From the NCBI GenBank assembly GCA_031553395.1, contig JAVBLR010000003.1, positions 109,204 to 173,203 of the forward strand: a stretch of DNA of 64,000 nucleotides, in the 5' to 3' direction. Source of the stretch: WRGA01 sp031553395 (GTDB taxonomy: Bacteria; Bacteroidota; Bacteroidia; Bacteroidales; WRGA01). The translations under genes and the position numbers were made by a program. Below, piece by piece: positions 27,715-36,213 of this stretch (position 1 is its first letter; every line of letters starts with the position of its first letter). The notes beneath the pieces were generated by a model, which was given only the letters and a program-made list of their open reading frames with translations, made no database searches and had not been told where the DNA came from.

Positions 27715-28767
27715 ATGAGTATTAAAATAGGAGATAAAGTGCGCTTTTTGAATGCTGTGGGAGGAGGAACTGTAACTCGTTTTATCGATAAAAACTTAGT
27801 TGCAGTGGAAGATGAAGACGGATTTGAGGTTCCGATTTTGATAAAAGAAGCAGTAGTTATAGAATCTGTCGAAACAAAATCGAAACCAGTAATTACAAAA
27901 CAGTCAGTTCCAACAGTACTATCAAAAGATGTAACTCCGGTTGTTGAAAAAAAAGCAGAGATTGTAGAAACCCCTGAAGGTGAAAAATTGAATGTCTATT
28001 TAGCTTTTTTACCCAACGAACCTAAAAGTCTCCAAAACACTACTTTCGATTGTTATTTGATAAATGACAGCAATTATTATTTGTTTGCCAATTATATGAA
28101 TAAAACCGGAAAACAATGGAATAGCCGTTACAAAGGGGAAATTGAACCAAATATGAAAATATTCGTCGAAGAATTTTCAAAGGAAGATTTGAATGATTTG
28201 GAACGTGTTTGTATTCAGTTTATAGCTTATAAATACGATAAACTATTTGATATAAAAAATACAATATCTGTTGATTTGAAAATTGATACTGTAAAATTTT
28301 ACAAATTGCACAGTTTCCGTGAAAATGATTATTTTGATGAAGAAGCATTGATTTTTCCATTGGTAAAAAATGATTTACCGGAAAGAACATTCCACATAGA
28401 TATGGCAGATTTGGAGCAGGCAATGAAGGAAAAACAAATTTCCGAACGTCCCCGTCAAATGCCTATCAAAAAGAAAGAACCAGCACAGGTTGTTGAAATA
28501 GATTTACATGCAGCCGAATTGTTAGATAATCTTTCGGGGTTAAGTAATGCCGATATTTTAAATTATCAATTAGAAAAATTCAGGGAAATCTTACAGGAAT
28601 ATCAAAATAAAAAAGGACAAAAAATTGTATTTATTCACGGAAAAGGAGAGGGGGTACTGAGAAATGCTCTTGTTAATGAATTAAAATCCAACTATAAGCA
28701 TTATACTTATCAAGATGCTTCTTTCAAAGAATACGGATTTGGAGCAACAATGATAACAATAAGATAA
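27715..28767 (+). CDS. DUF2027/Smr domain protein (MutS2-like C-terminus)
   Basis: 350-residue cytoplasmic protein. The N-terminal 45 residues (IGDKVRFLNAVGGGTVTRF, VEDEDGFEVPIL) form the small beta domain typical of the Bacteroidota DUF2027 family. A middle beta-rich region follows (about 90-240). The C-terminus (about 258-350) is a Smr domain with the motif EIDLHAAEL and the nuclease-type KIVFIHGKGEGVLRNAL. Smr domains of MutS2 proteins bind and sometimes cut nucleic acids, in translation quality control or recombination; here there is no MutS ATPase, so the role is open. It diverges from queA and converges with the TlpA-like gene 13 nt away. Confidence 0.87.
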   Translation: MSIKIGDKVRFLNAVGGGTVTRFIDKNLVAVEDEDGFEVPILIKEAVVIESVETKSKPVITKQSVPTVLSKDVTPVVEKKAEIVETPEGEKLNVYLAFLPNEPKSLQNTTFDCYLINDSNYYLFANYMNKTGKQWNSRYKGEIEPNMKIFVEEFSKEDLNDLERVCIQFIAYKYDKLFDIKNTISVDLKIDTVKFYKLHSFRENDYFDEEALIFPLVKNDLPERTFHIDMADLEQAMKEKQISERPRQMPIKKKEPAQVVEIDLHAAELLDNLSGLSNADILNYQLEKFREILQEYQNKKGQKIVFIHGKGEGVLRNALVNELKSNYKHYTYQDASFKEYGFGATMITIR

Positions 28768-28780
28768 AGTAGAGCAGACT

Positions 28781-29902
28781 TTAATTGAGGTTAGGTAATA
28801 ATCTTTTTATATCATCTAATTTTACATTCTGACCTATAATTACACCTTGTGTATCTATTAAAAAATTAGTTGGAATAGAAACAACCCCATATGTATGAGC
28901 GATTTCAGAGTTTAATCCTTTCAGGTCTGAGGCATGAACCCAAGGCATGTAATCTGTTGTAATTGCTTTTTTCCAATCATTTATATTATGATCCAAGGAA
29001 ACTCCAATCATGGCAAACTGCCTTTTTTTTTTGTTTTCAAGATAAATATTACTCAATTCATATTGATTATTTACTCGTGACATTTGGTCTCTTGAATCCC
29101 AAAAATGAACTAAAACGTTTTTTCCTTTAAAATCAACTAACGAAATATTTTTATTTAGAGTCGTATCTTGCAATGTGAAATCGGGAGCTCTTTTGCCAAC
29201 TTTTACACGTTGAAATCCATCAGACATTTCTTGTAGATATTTTGTAAGGTAAAAGCTTTTTGCAGGTTCCTCCAATATGGGTAATAAATTATTCAACTTA
29301 TCCATACTTTCTTTTTTATACAAATAATCCAGCATGATTACCACGCTGACTAATGAAGCGGGGTGTTCCTTAATATACTGTTCAGCAACTATATTAATAG
29401 AATGATTTAGATTAGCCAATTTAGGCTCCAATGTTTCTATAATTGCCCAATCCATTTCTTCTTCTATATATGCCTCGGTAATAGCCTTATCTATCTCATT
29501 TTTTTCAATAAGAATATTTTTGATTCCTTGTTTAAATTGATTTAGTTCTTTGTTTAATTTTCCACCTTTAATTTCAGCTATCTCAATGTAACTTGCATCA
29601 GCAGAAATTTTTATATCATCTCCTGAACGTACAAATACGGACGTCCATTCAGACCTATTTAATAATAACGTAACTACTCCTATGCTATCAATGGCCCCAT
29701 CCATTTTAAAGTAGCCATTCTTATTCAATAGAATCGTGTCGGTTTGAAAGCCTTTACTGGTATCTACATAAACTACATATATATTCTTTGTCTCAGCGTT
29801 CGCAACCTTTCCTTCAATGGAAAAATGATTTGTTTTTTCTTTGCAGGTAATGAGCAAGCAAGCCATAAAAACAGAACAGATGATATATATAATATTTTTC
29901 AT
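28781..29902 (-). CDS. TlpA-like lipoprotein lacking the CxxC redox motif
   Basis: 373 residues starting MKNIIYIICSVFMACLLITCKEK, a lipoprotein signal with lipobox Cys at about residue 20. The first half is a DUF4369-type domain (FSIEGKVANAETKNIYVVYVD). The second half is an AhpC/TlpA thioredoxin fold (KVGKRAPDFTLQD, NVLVHFW, GVSLDHN, YGVVSIPTNFLIDTQGVI). Where the family has W-x-x-W-C-x-x-C, this protein reads FWDSRDQMSR, so both catalytic cysteines are replaced (Asp and Ser). The cis-Pro (IPTNF) is kept. It cannot be a conventional disulfide reductase. The in-frame upstream start at 29941 would place 13 residues before the lipoprotein signal and is rejected. No obvious operon partner. Confidence 0.85.
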   Translation of the reverse strand: MKNIIYIICSVFMACLLITCKEKTNHFSIEGKVANAETKNIYVVYVDTSKGFQTDTILLNKNGYFKMDGAIDSIGVVTLLLNRSEWTSVFVRSGDDIKISADASYIEIAEIKGGKLNKELNQFKQGIKNILIEKNEIDKAITEAYIEEEMDWAIIETLEPKLANLNHSINIVAEQYIKEHPASLVSVVIMLDYLYKKESMDKLNNLLPILEEPAKSFYLTKYLQEMSDGFQRVKVGKRAPDFTLQDTTLNKNISLVDFKGKNVLVHFWDSRDQMSRVNNQYELSNIYLENKKKRQFAMIGVSLDHNINDWKKAITTDYMPWVHASDLKGLNSEIAHTYGVVSIPTNFLIDTQGVIIGQNVKLDDIKRLLPNLN

Positions 29903-30270
29903 TTGTAATTCGCAATTAATTTTTGATAAAACAACCCTCAACCTTAGAAAATAATAAGAATTTTATTTGTGAAAAAGAATTAAGTTAAAAATTTAACATT
30001 ATAAAGATAAAACAATACAAAAATAGAAAAGTTTTTAATAAAGTATAACTTTTTTGTTAAAAATTAAGAATATTTGAGTGTGAGACTTACTTTTTTGTTT
30101 TTTTTCGTAAAAAGAGGCTTAAAATAAACTAACACAAGACACTTAGAATTGTTTGTATTTTATATATTTTTCTTAATCAGATGGTATTTTAAGAATGTTC
30201 AAACTTGCATATGTAAGGGAAGAATCGTAAGTTTGTGATAATTTTTCACATACTACAAGATTTCAAAAAA
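29903..30270. other. Divergent non-coding region between the TlpA-like gene and pyrF
   Basis: About 370 nt, very AT-rich, with no credible reading frame. It holds the pyrF promoter (30204-30235) on the plus strand and a minus-strand -7 match TATTTTTG (30018-30025) for the TlpA-like gene, without a clear -33 box. Nothing else was recognised. Confidence 0.55.
30204..30235 (+). promoter_or_regulatory. Promoter of pyrF
   Basis: CTTG, 20 nt, TAAGTTTG (perfect -7 at 30228-30235). A GTG start at 30235 would lie on the last base of the -7 box, so the real start must be the ATG at 30271. Confidence 0.65.
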
Positions 30271-31101
30271 ATGACTGCAGCTCAATTATTTAAAAATATT
30301 CAAGACAAGAAATCATTTCTATGTGTTGGATTAGATACTGACATTAAAAAAATACCTTCTCATTTATTGCAAGAAGAAGACCCGATATTTTCTTTTAATA
30401 AAGCAATTATTGATGCTACAGCCGATTTATGCGTGGCATATAAGCCTAATCTAGCTTTTTACGAATGTTTAGGTGTAAAAGGTTGGATTGCTTTTGAGAA
30501 AACGGTAAACTACATCCGGACTACTTATCCGAATCAATTTATTATCGCAGATGCTAAACGTGGAGATATTGGCAATACATCTGAAATGTATGCACGTTCT
30601 TTTTTCGACGAACTTAATTTAGATGCAGTAACCGTTGCGCCTTATATGGGCGAAGACAGTGTGAAGCCTTTTCTACTTTATCCCGGAAGTTGGGTAATAT
30701 TGTTGGCATTAACTTCAAATAAAGGTTCGCAGGATTTTCAATTAACAGAAGATAAGACAGGAGAGCGGTTATTTGAAAAAGTAATTAAAACTTCGCAAGA
30801 ATGGGCTGACGAAAATCAGTTGATGTACGTTGTGGGAGCAACGCAAGGTAAAATGTTTGAAGATATCCGGAAAATTGCCCCCAATCATTTTTTACTTGTT
30901 CCCGGCGTCGGAGCGCAAGGAGGCAGTTTGCAGGAGGTTGTAAAATACGGAATTAATAAACAATGTGGATTGTTGGTAAATTCATCCCGGGCAATTATTT
31001 ATGCTGATAGTTCTGAGACTTTTGCACAAACAGCCAGAGTTGAAGCCGAAAAAGTGCAATTAGAAATGGCAGAATTATTAAAACAATATGATTTAATGTA
31101 A
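30271..31101 (+). CDS. pyrF: Orotidine 5'-phosphate decarboxylase (type 2)
   Basis: 276-residue TIM-barrel enzyme that decarboxylates OMP to UMP, the last step of de novo pyrimidine synthesis. It starts MTAAQLFKNIQDKKSFLCVGLDTDIKKIP, typical for the type 2 family. The catalytic Asp-x-Lys-x-x-Asp lies in IADAKRGDIGN. Phosphate-binding segments VVGATQGK and LLVPGVGAQGGSL are present. A GTG start 36 nt upstream would add MIIFHILQDFKK but overlaps the promoter and is rejected. It converges with the GldE-like gene, 23 nt between stops. It stands apart from other pyr genes. Confidence 0.95.
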   Translation: MTAAQLFKNIQDKKSFLCVGLDTDIKKIPSHLLQEEDPIFSFNKAIIDATADLCVAYKPNLAFYECLGVKGWIAFEKTVNYIRTTYPNQFIIADAKRGDIGNTSEMYARSFFDELNLDAVTVAPYMGEDSVKPFLLYPGSWVILLALTSNKGSQDFQLTEDKTGERLFEKVIKTSQEWADENQLMYVVGATQGKMFEDIRKIAPNHFLLVPGVGAQGGSLQEVVKYGINKQCGLLVNSSRAIIYADSSETFAQTARVEAEKVQLEMAELLKQYDLM

Positions 31102-31124
31102 AAGGTGAAAAGTACCGATAGATT

Positions 31125-32387
31125 TTATTCTTTTACACTATTTTTTAATCGTACTAATTCGATTTTTGTGGAGGAAAGTTTTACGATTTTGAACAAATAA
31201 TTCCCAATTTGAACTTCTTCATTCAGTTTGGGAAATCGTTGATGATGTTCCAAAATAAGTCCGGCAATGGTAATATATTCATCCGATTCGGGAAGTTCCA
31301 GATTAAATTGTTCGTTGATTTTATCCACTTCGTTGCGGCCGGCAAGAATATATTCGTTTTGTCCTATCTGTTTTGCAAGATAAGATTGAGGATCATGTTC
31401 GTCTTCTATATCTCCAAAAATTTCTTCCACCAAATCTTCTAATGTAACAATTCCTGCAGTTCCACCGAATTCATCTACCACAACAGCAATCGATTTTTTA
31501 TCCTGCATCAGGATATTCATCAGTTTATGAGCAACCATTGTTTCCGGAACAATTGGTATTTGATTAATCGATTTTACCCAATCTTCGGATTTTGTAAACA
31601 TTTCAGAGGAATGGATATATCCGATCACATTATCGATATCTTCTTTGTAAACCAAAATCTTAGACAACCCGGTTTCGACGAATAAATTTCTTAATTCTTC
31701 AACTGTAGCCGACATGTCAACTGCCACAATCTCTGTGCGGGGAACAATGCAATTCCGAAGTTTAACACTGGAAAAATCCAATGCGTTTTGAAATAATTTA
31801 ACTTCAGCTTCTACTTCCGAATCTTCCGGTAGCTCATCAATACTACGCTGTATAAAATAATCCAAATAGCCTTTTCCCAAGCTGTTTTTCCCAAATTTCT
31901 TTTTAACCGAAGTTCCACAAATCTTGAAAAAAGAAAGGGATAACCATTCAAAAACTTTGGCAATTGGATAAAATAAATAATAAAAAAGAAGTATTGGTAT
32001 CGCAAAAATTTGAATGGATAATTCGGGGTTGACACGAAAAAGCATTTTAGGAATGAATTCCGCAACAATAAAAAGAATAAGCCCTGTTATTATAATTTGA
32101 AAAATGATGATAAAAGCAGTATTATCTATAATTTGAGCTGCTACAGGACCCATTTTTTGCATCATTAATATTCCGTAAATAATTAATGATAAGATATTTC
32201 CTATAAAAAGTGTATAAATAAACTGTTCAGGTTTTTTATAAAAAATATTGAGAATGAAATTCAAGAATCCACTTTGTTTATTTTCTACTAAAAAACGGAA
32301 TCTGTCGGATGAAACAAAAGCAACCTCCATCCCTGCAAAAAATGCATAAAATAATAAAGAGATGCATATTGTAATATCGGCAGCCAT
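31125..32387 (-). CDS. CNNM/CorC-type membrane protein with CBS pair (GldE-like)
   Basis: 420-residue protein of the HlyC/CorC family. Three or four N-terminal membrane helices form a DUF21 transmembrane domain (MAADITICISLLFYAFFAGMEVAFVSSD), followed by a CBS pair (VPRTEIVAVDMSATVEELRNLF, then MVAHKLMNILMQDKKSIAVVVDEFGGTAGIVTLEDLVEEIFGDIEDEHD) and a C-terminal CorC/HlyC transporter-associated domain. Relatives are linked to magnesium or cobalt export, and Bacteroidota members are often labelled GldE from gliding-motility genetics; no other gld gene is near apart from a lone GldA-like ATPase. It is the last gene of the coaX-OMP-lptC operon (22 nt after lptC). Confidence 0.87.
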   Translation of the reverse strand: MAADITICISLLFYAFFAGMEVAFVSSDRFRFLVENKQSGFLNFILNIFYKKPEQFIYTLFIGNILSLIIYGILMMQKMGPVAAQIIDNTAFIIIFQIIITGLILFIVAEFIPKMLFRVNPELSIQIFAIPILLFYYLFYPIAKVFEWLSLSFFKICGTSVKKKFGKNSLGKGYLDYFIQRSIDELPEDSEVEAEVKLFQNALDFSSVKLRNCIVPRTEIVAVDMSATVEELRNLFVETGLSKILVYKEDIDNVIGYIHSSEMFTKSEDWVKSINQIPIVPETMVAHKLMNILMQDKKSIAVVVDEFGGTAGIVTLEDLVEEIFGDIEDEHDPQSYLAKQIGQNEYILAGRNEVDKINEQFNLELPESDEYITIAGLILEHHQRFPKLNEEVQIGNYLFKIVKLSSTKIELVRLKNSVKE

Positions 32388-32409
32388 AGATAATAGTTTT
32401 TATAATCAA

Positions 32410-33129
32410 TCAAGGACTATTTGGTGTGGTCGGGTCATTCCGATTTGCAGGTGTGTATGTTGGTGTATTATTCGCAGGTTTCGGAATTGGATTTGCTACA
32501 ACAGTTGTATCTTTTTTAGAGGCCAAGGAATCTGTAGCATTATGTATTCCACCTTCGACAGGAAAAATTCCCTGTGGTCGTCTGATTGTATATATAGTCA
32601 TTGATTGATTCGAGTCGAATCCAAATCCTGTTATTATCCGTTCTTTTTGTTCTATGTGAATAAATTTATCGGAATATATTTTTTCCCGTTTTTGGTCCCA
32701 AAATAATTCATCCGTATCAAATTTTTCACCCTGAAGGTTCTCGAGATGAACATGTCCCTTCAATTTCCAAAGCTGTTCTCGTTGGAAAAAATAAGCCGTA
32801 TCACTTTTTATTCGGGCGTCAACATGCAAAACAGAGTCAAATTTTTCAACATATAATCCTTTGGGAAAGTACCAATAAGGTTGTTTTACTCTATCAAAGA
32901 TTAACCATTCGTCAGTGAGAATCCGATAACGTATAACGCCTGAATCAGAAATTAATGAAGTTATTTTGTAGCTTGCCATATCAGGTAAGCTATCTAAATT
33001 GGGTACTTCAACAACTTCCTCTTTTTGTTTCCCGGAGCAAGAACCTAATAATACCAAAACAAATGTTGATAACAAACCTGCTATCACTATTGATATTGTG
33101 ATATTATTTTTTTTTGATATTAAGCGCAT
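32410..33129 (-). CDS. lptC: LPS export protein LptC
   Basis: 239-residue periplasmic component that links the inner-membrane LptBFG transporter to LptA. It has a signal or lipoprotein N-terminus (TISIVIAGLLSTFVLVLLGSCSG) and then the beta-jellyroll LptC fold: DMASYKITSLISDSGVIRYRILTDEW, YWYFPKGLYVEKFD, KLKGHVHLENLQGEKFDTDELFWDQKREKIYSDKFIHIEQ. The C-terminal 40 residues are Pro/Thr/Asn-rich and look disordered (PTYTPANRNDPTTPNSP), an extension beyond the usual fold. It lies 26 nt after the outer-membrane protein gene and 22 nt before the GldE-like gene. Confidence 0.87.
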   Translation of the reverse strand: MRLISKKNNITISIVIAGLLSTFVLVLLGSCSGKQKEEVVEVPNLDSLPDMASYKITSLISDSGVIRYRILTDEWLIFDRVKQPYWYFPKGLYVEKFDSVLHVDARIKSDTAYFFQREQLWKLKGHVHLENLQGEKFDTDELFWDQKREKIYSDKFIHIEQKERIITGFGFDSNQSMTIYTIRRPQGIFPVEGGIHNATDSLASKKDTTVVANPIPKPANNTPTYTPANRNDPTTPNSP

Positions 33130-33155
33130 ATTTAATAAGAATGCCCGGAGGATTG

Positions 33156-34457
33156 TTACTCAAATTTGCGTTTATAGAACCACAATTCGCTAAATGTCAT
33201 TCCAACTGTCAGTTGAAAATATTGTTCTTTTATAAGATTTTTTTCAGGTACGATACGGATATATCCGGCTCCTATGTTCAGAAATGATTCCCTTCTTCCA
33301 ATCATAAAAGGGAGTCCAAGCCCTACTGTTGCTCCATATTCATTTATACCCGAACCTTTTATATCTACATAAGAATCGGAATAATATGCACCAAAACGAT
33401 ATCGCGTTTTTTTCCAAAAATTTCTCAAAGAATAGGGATTGGGAACATATTCACCACCGATGGAATATTTAAAACGATCTTTGAATTTGTAATTTTCGGA
33501 TGGATAAGGAACTTTAGACCATGCTTGATATTGAAAATCAGCTCCTAATGTAAGATTATTGTTTTTTACATAAGAAAAACCTACTCCGATATTCATCGGC
33601 ATATATAACTCTTGATCAAAAGAAGTTACGTCAGATTCTTCTATAGTTGAAGTACTTGAACCTGTATAATCATATATAGTTCTTGTTATAGAATTTCCGG
33701 CAGAGAATTTCTCTTTCGGGCTAAATAATGCTCCAACAGTAATCCTGTCTTTATCATTAAGAGGGTGAGTGTATTGAGCTCCAACTTCCCAAAAGAAATC
33801 GTGGGCGTTTATTGTTGCAAGTTGTGTAACGGGATATGCCTTGGTTTGAGTCCCTGTTGATGTGGTTGAATATTCCGGAAAAGTTAAGTATATATCTCTG
33901 TTTATATTTCCAAAAGTAAATCCGACATTGGCTCCAATAGACAAACGTTTTTTAATCAATTCATAGCCTAACCCTACGTATGCTTGGGTTAAACTACCAG
34001 TTCCCTGGTAAATAGTTTGAGAATAAGTGTCTTTTATTGTTTCTTGAACACCATAATTATAGCCAACATATGAATAAGGTCTTGCCCCTAAGCTCATTCC
34101 TAATTGTTTCATCAAACGGAATTGCATAGCCAGATATGATATGTTTCCATTATAATCCCGCTGAGTACTGTTTCCATCGTTCATCCAGGAAATTTCTCCC
34201 ATCAATCCGAAATCGAAAAGGAAAGTCAATGAATCCACAGTTGAATAGGATGCCGGATTAAGCGAATTAATCTGCCCTGGTGTTCGTAATCCATAACCAA
34301 TACCTCCCATAGCTAAGCTTTGTCCATAGGATTGGTCGGCAATTTTGCCATAACCATAACGAGTATAGGGTGAATTTGTATTGTTTTGGGTAAATGCCAT
34401 TGGCACACACATCAACAAAAAAAAGAAAGAGGAAAATAATCTCTTATAAGTCAGCAT
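33156..34457 (-). CDS. Outer-membrane beta-barrel protein (OmpP1/FadL-like)
   Basis: 433 residues with signal peptide MLTYKRLFSSFFFLLMCVPMAFTQ. The mature protein starts NNTNSPYTRYGYGKIADQSYGQSLAMGGIGYGLR and NSLNPASYSTVDSL, characteristic of the FadL/OmpP1-type and PorV-like barrel families, and continues with alternating aromatic strands to the C-terminus (FQLTVGMTFSELWFYKRKF). Members may transport hydrophobic compounds; function here is unproven. Its ATG overlaps the end of coaX by 14 nt, so it is translationally coupled to coaX, and lptC follows at 26 nt. The linkage to lptC suggests a role in envelope biogenesis, by inference. Confidence 0.82.
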   Translation of the reverse strand: MLTYKRLFSSFFFLLMCVPMAFTQNNTNSPYTRYGYGKIADQSYGQSLAMGGIGYGLRTPGQINSLNPASYSTVDSLTFLFDFGLMGEISWMNDGNSTQRDYNGNISYLAMQFRLMKQLGMSLGARPYSYVGYNYGVQETIKDTYSQTIYQGTGSLTQAYVGLGYELIKKRLSIGANVGFTFGNINRDIYLTFPEYSTTSTGTQTKAYPVTQLATINAHDFFWEVGAQYTHPLNDKDRITVGALFSPKEKFSAGNSITRTIYDYTGSSTSTIEESDVTSFDQELYMPMNIGVGFSYVKNNNLTLGADFQYQAWSKVPYPSENYKFKDRFKYSIGGEYVPNPYSLRNFWKKTRYRFGAYYSDSYVDIKGSGINEYGATVGLGLPFMIGRRESFLNIGAGYIRIVPEKNLIKEQYFQLTVGMTFSELWFYKRKFE

Positions 34458-35172
34458 TATAATTAAGTATTCTATTTAATCCTTTGATTAATAATTTTGT
34501 GTCTGCAAAGATGCTATTTTTTAACTTTGCAGCCAAGAAAAAAGCATCTCCACCCGTTAAAAAAATGAAAAGGTTTGCATATTTTTTATTAAAATCATTA
34601 ATATAACCATCAATTTCATATATCAAACCATTTACTACACCGCTACGAATAGCCGTTTCGGTAGAATAACCCATTGCCGGAATATCACCCTCGGGAGTAA
34701 GCAACGGTAATTTTGAGGTATAATGGTTCATTGCTTTAAAGCGCATTTGCAGTCCGGGCGATATATTTCCACCCCAATAAATACCTTCAAAATCGATAAG
34801 ATCGTATGTTATGGCAGTTCCGGCATCTATTACCAAAATATTTTTTCCGCGTTGCAAATAATTAGCGCCAATTACACCTGCTAGCCTGTCTTTACCTAGT
34901 GTTTTAGGAGTTTTATATGCAACTTTTATTGGAAGTGAAGTTTTTTCATCAAGCTCTATGAAAAAAGGAATATTCTCTTTTAAGTAGTGCGTTACATCAA
35001 AGTTATCGGAAACAACGGATGAATAGATTGCCTGGTCTATTTTGTATGTTTTTAACAAATCAGTAACCAAGGCTAATAACCCATTTTCAGTTATTTGATA
35101 TAAGATTTCCTCATCTTTTTCATATAACGAAATCTTAGAAATAGTATTGCCTCTGTCGATAATTAAGTTCAC
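34444..35172 (-). CDS. coaX: Type III pantothenate kinase
   Basis: 242-residue ASKHA-fold kinase for the first step of coenzyme A synthesis. Motifs: VNLIIDRGNTISKISLYE (phosphate 1), GKDRLAGVIGANYL with the catalytic Asp, VIDAGTAITYDLID and GGNISPGLQMRFKAM, ATETAIRSGVV-like (STETAIRSGVVNGL) and FLTGGDA. The start is set at GTG 35172, which gives the usual family N-terminus. An ATG at 35220 would add 16 residues but lies upstream of a perfect -7 element (35189-35196). It heads the operon coaX-OMP-lptC-GldE-like. Confidence 0.92.
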   Translation of the reverse strand: MNLIIDRGNTISKISLYEKDEEILYQITENGLLALVTDLLKTYKIDQAIYSSVVSDNFDVTHYLKENIPFFIELDEKTSLPIKVAYKTPKTLGKDRLAGVIGANYLQRGKNILVIDAGTAITYDLIDFEGIYWGGNISPGLQMRFKAMNHYTSKLPLLTPEGDIPAMGYSTETAIRSGVVNGLIYEIDGYINDFNKKYANLFIFLTGGDAFFLAAKLKNSIFADTKLLIKGLNRILNYNADL

Positions 35173-35188
35173 AAGGATTAATTTTCCA

Positions 35189-35196
35189 CAAAAATA
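35189..35196 (-). promoter_or_regulatory. -7 element for the coaX operon
   Basis: Minus-strand TATTTTTG, perfect match; the -33 region is weak. Transcription from about 35183 would leave an 11-nt leader before the GTG start, and excludes the upstream ATG. Confidence 0.4.
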
Positions 35197-35366
35197 ATGC
35201 AAATATTTATATGGATGCATTGGATGAATAATAAAGTACAGCAGTGTATACTTAAAAAGTAAATGCTAATAAGTTGAATGTAAGCTTGTTTTTACATTTT
35301 ATTTTTATCTGATTAGTATAGAATTTGATTATGTAAGGTGTAAAATAAAAAATGAATATTATTTCA

Positions 35367-35399
35367 TTTTTCAGGTGCAAATAAAATATCGTAATTTTG
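35367..35399 (+). promoter_or_regulatory. Promoter of the exosortase-like gene
   Basis: TTTT (35367-35370), 21 nt, TAATTTTG (35392-35399, perfect -7). The predicted leader is about 25 nt. Confidence 0.5.
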
Positions 35400-35430
35400 C
35401 ACCGAAAAATACGTTTTATCAAAGAAATAC

Positions 35431-36003
35431 ATGTCAATAAAAACATCATTTAAAGAACTGACAAGCCGGGATAATAAGATTGGAGGGATTATTTATTTCA
35501 TGGGAGTGATTATTATCACGCATGTTCTATGGAAGATACTGATAAACGGAGATGAAAATGGACATCAAGTTGCATTTGCAGGTATAGACGTTACTTCCTT
35601 TTTTTATAAAATATCATTATTTACTACTGAGATTGCATGGTGGACCCTCAATAATATTTTTATGCAAGACTTTAAGTTGAATGGTGTAGAAATCATCTTA
35701 AAAGGAACACAGTCGGTTACCATTATTTGGGCATGTTCGGCTGTGAAGCAATTATACATGTTTATATGCCTAATACTATTCTTTCCGCATGCTTCGTGGA
35801 AGAAAAAAATTCTCTATGCCTTGTTTGGCTGCCTCATTCTTGAAATTTTTAATATTATCCGTATTGATATTGTTGCATTTGGCAGTTCTATGAATATGAA
35901 TAATTTTGATTTTTTGCATAAAATAACACAATATGGATTTTATGTTGTGATGTTTTTATTATGGATATACTGGGAGGAAAAGGTTGTAAATAAAAAAAAT
36001 TGA
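35431..36003 (+). CDS. Exosortase/archaeosortase family protein (orphan)
   Basis: 190-residue polytopic membrane protein with about five helices. The three catalytic signatures of exosortases are recognisable in order: Cys in IIWACSAVKQLYMF (compare A-C-S-G), Arg in FNIIRIDIVAFG (compare N-x-x-R), and His in FDFLHKITQYG. Such enzymes cleave a C-terminal PEP-CTERM-like anchor in the membrane. Bacteroidota carry short single-gene members (XrtF-type and relatives). No adjacent gene has a recognisable C-terminal tripartite anchor and no EPS cluster surrounds it, so the substrate is unknown. It stands alone between the divergent coaX operon and mdh, with its own promoter. Confidence 0.8.
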   Translation: MSIKTSFKELTSRDNKIGGIIYFMGVIIITHVLWKILINGDENGHQVAFAGIDVTSFFYKISLFTTEIAWWTLNNIFMQDFKLNGVEIILKGTQSVTIIWACSAVKQLYMFICLILFFPHASWKKKILYALFGCLILEIFNIIRIDIVAFGSSMNMNNFDFLHKITQYGFYVVMFLLWIYWEEKVVNKKN

Positions 36004-36068
36004 TACTTATCTTAATCTTTTTTGTTTATCAAATTTTAGCAATTTACTTCAAAAATAAATACGGAAAA

Positions 36069-36101
36069 TTTCCGAAAAACAGATATTAAGTACTAACTTT
36101 G
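36069..36101 (+). promoter_or_regulatory. Promoter of mdh
   Basis: TTTC (36069-36072), 21 nt, TAACTTTG (36094-36101, perfect -7). It predicts a leader of about 107 nt that contains the paired elements described next. Confidence 0.6.
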
Positions 36102-36113
36102 CACATCTCAAAA

Positions 36114-36155
36114 ACTGACAGCCTTAGTCAGTCATTAGGCCCCTCAAAAAAGGCT
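36114..36155 (+). promoter_or_regulatory. Structured mdh leader, possible H-type pseudoknot
   Basis: actgac (36114-36119) pairs with gtcagt (36127-36132). The loop between them contains agcctt (36120-36125), which can pair with aaggct (36150-36155) downstream. The two helices interlock as an H-type pseudoknot or are mutually exclusive. A ligand or regulatory role is not shown. Confidence 0.4.
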
Positions 36156-36213
36156 ATCAAGTAGTTTCTTACATAAACATTTATACAAACTAATTAAAAA
36201 CACAAGAATCATT

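Noticed and set aside
30235..30270. GTG start of pyrF at 30235
   Set aside because: The codon overlaps the -7 box, and the type 2 OMP decarboxylase family starts at MTAAQLF.
35173..35220. Upstream ATG of coaX adding 16 residues
   Set aside because: It lies upstream of a perfect -7 promoter element, and the added residues are not part of the CoaX family.
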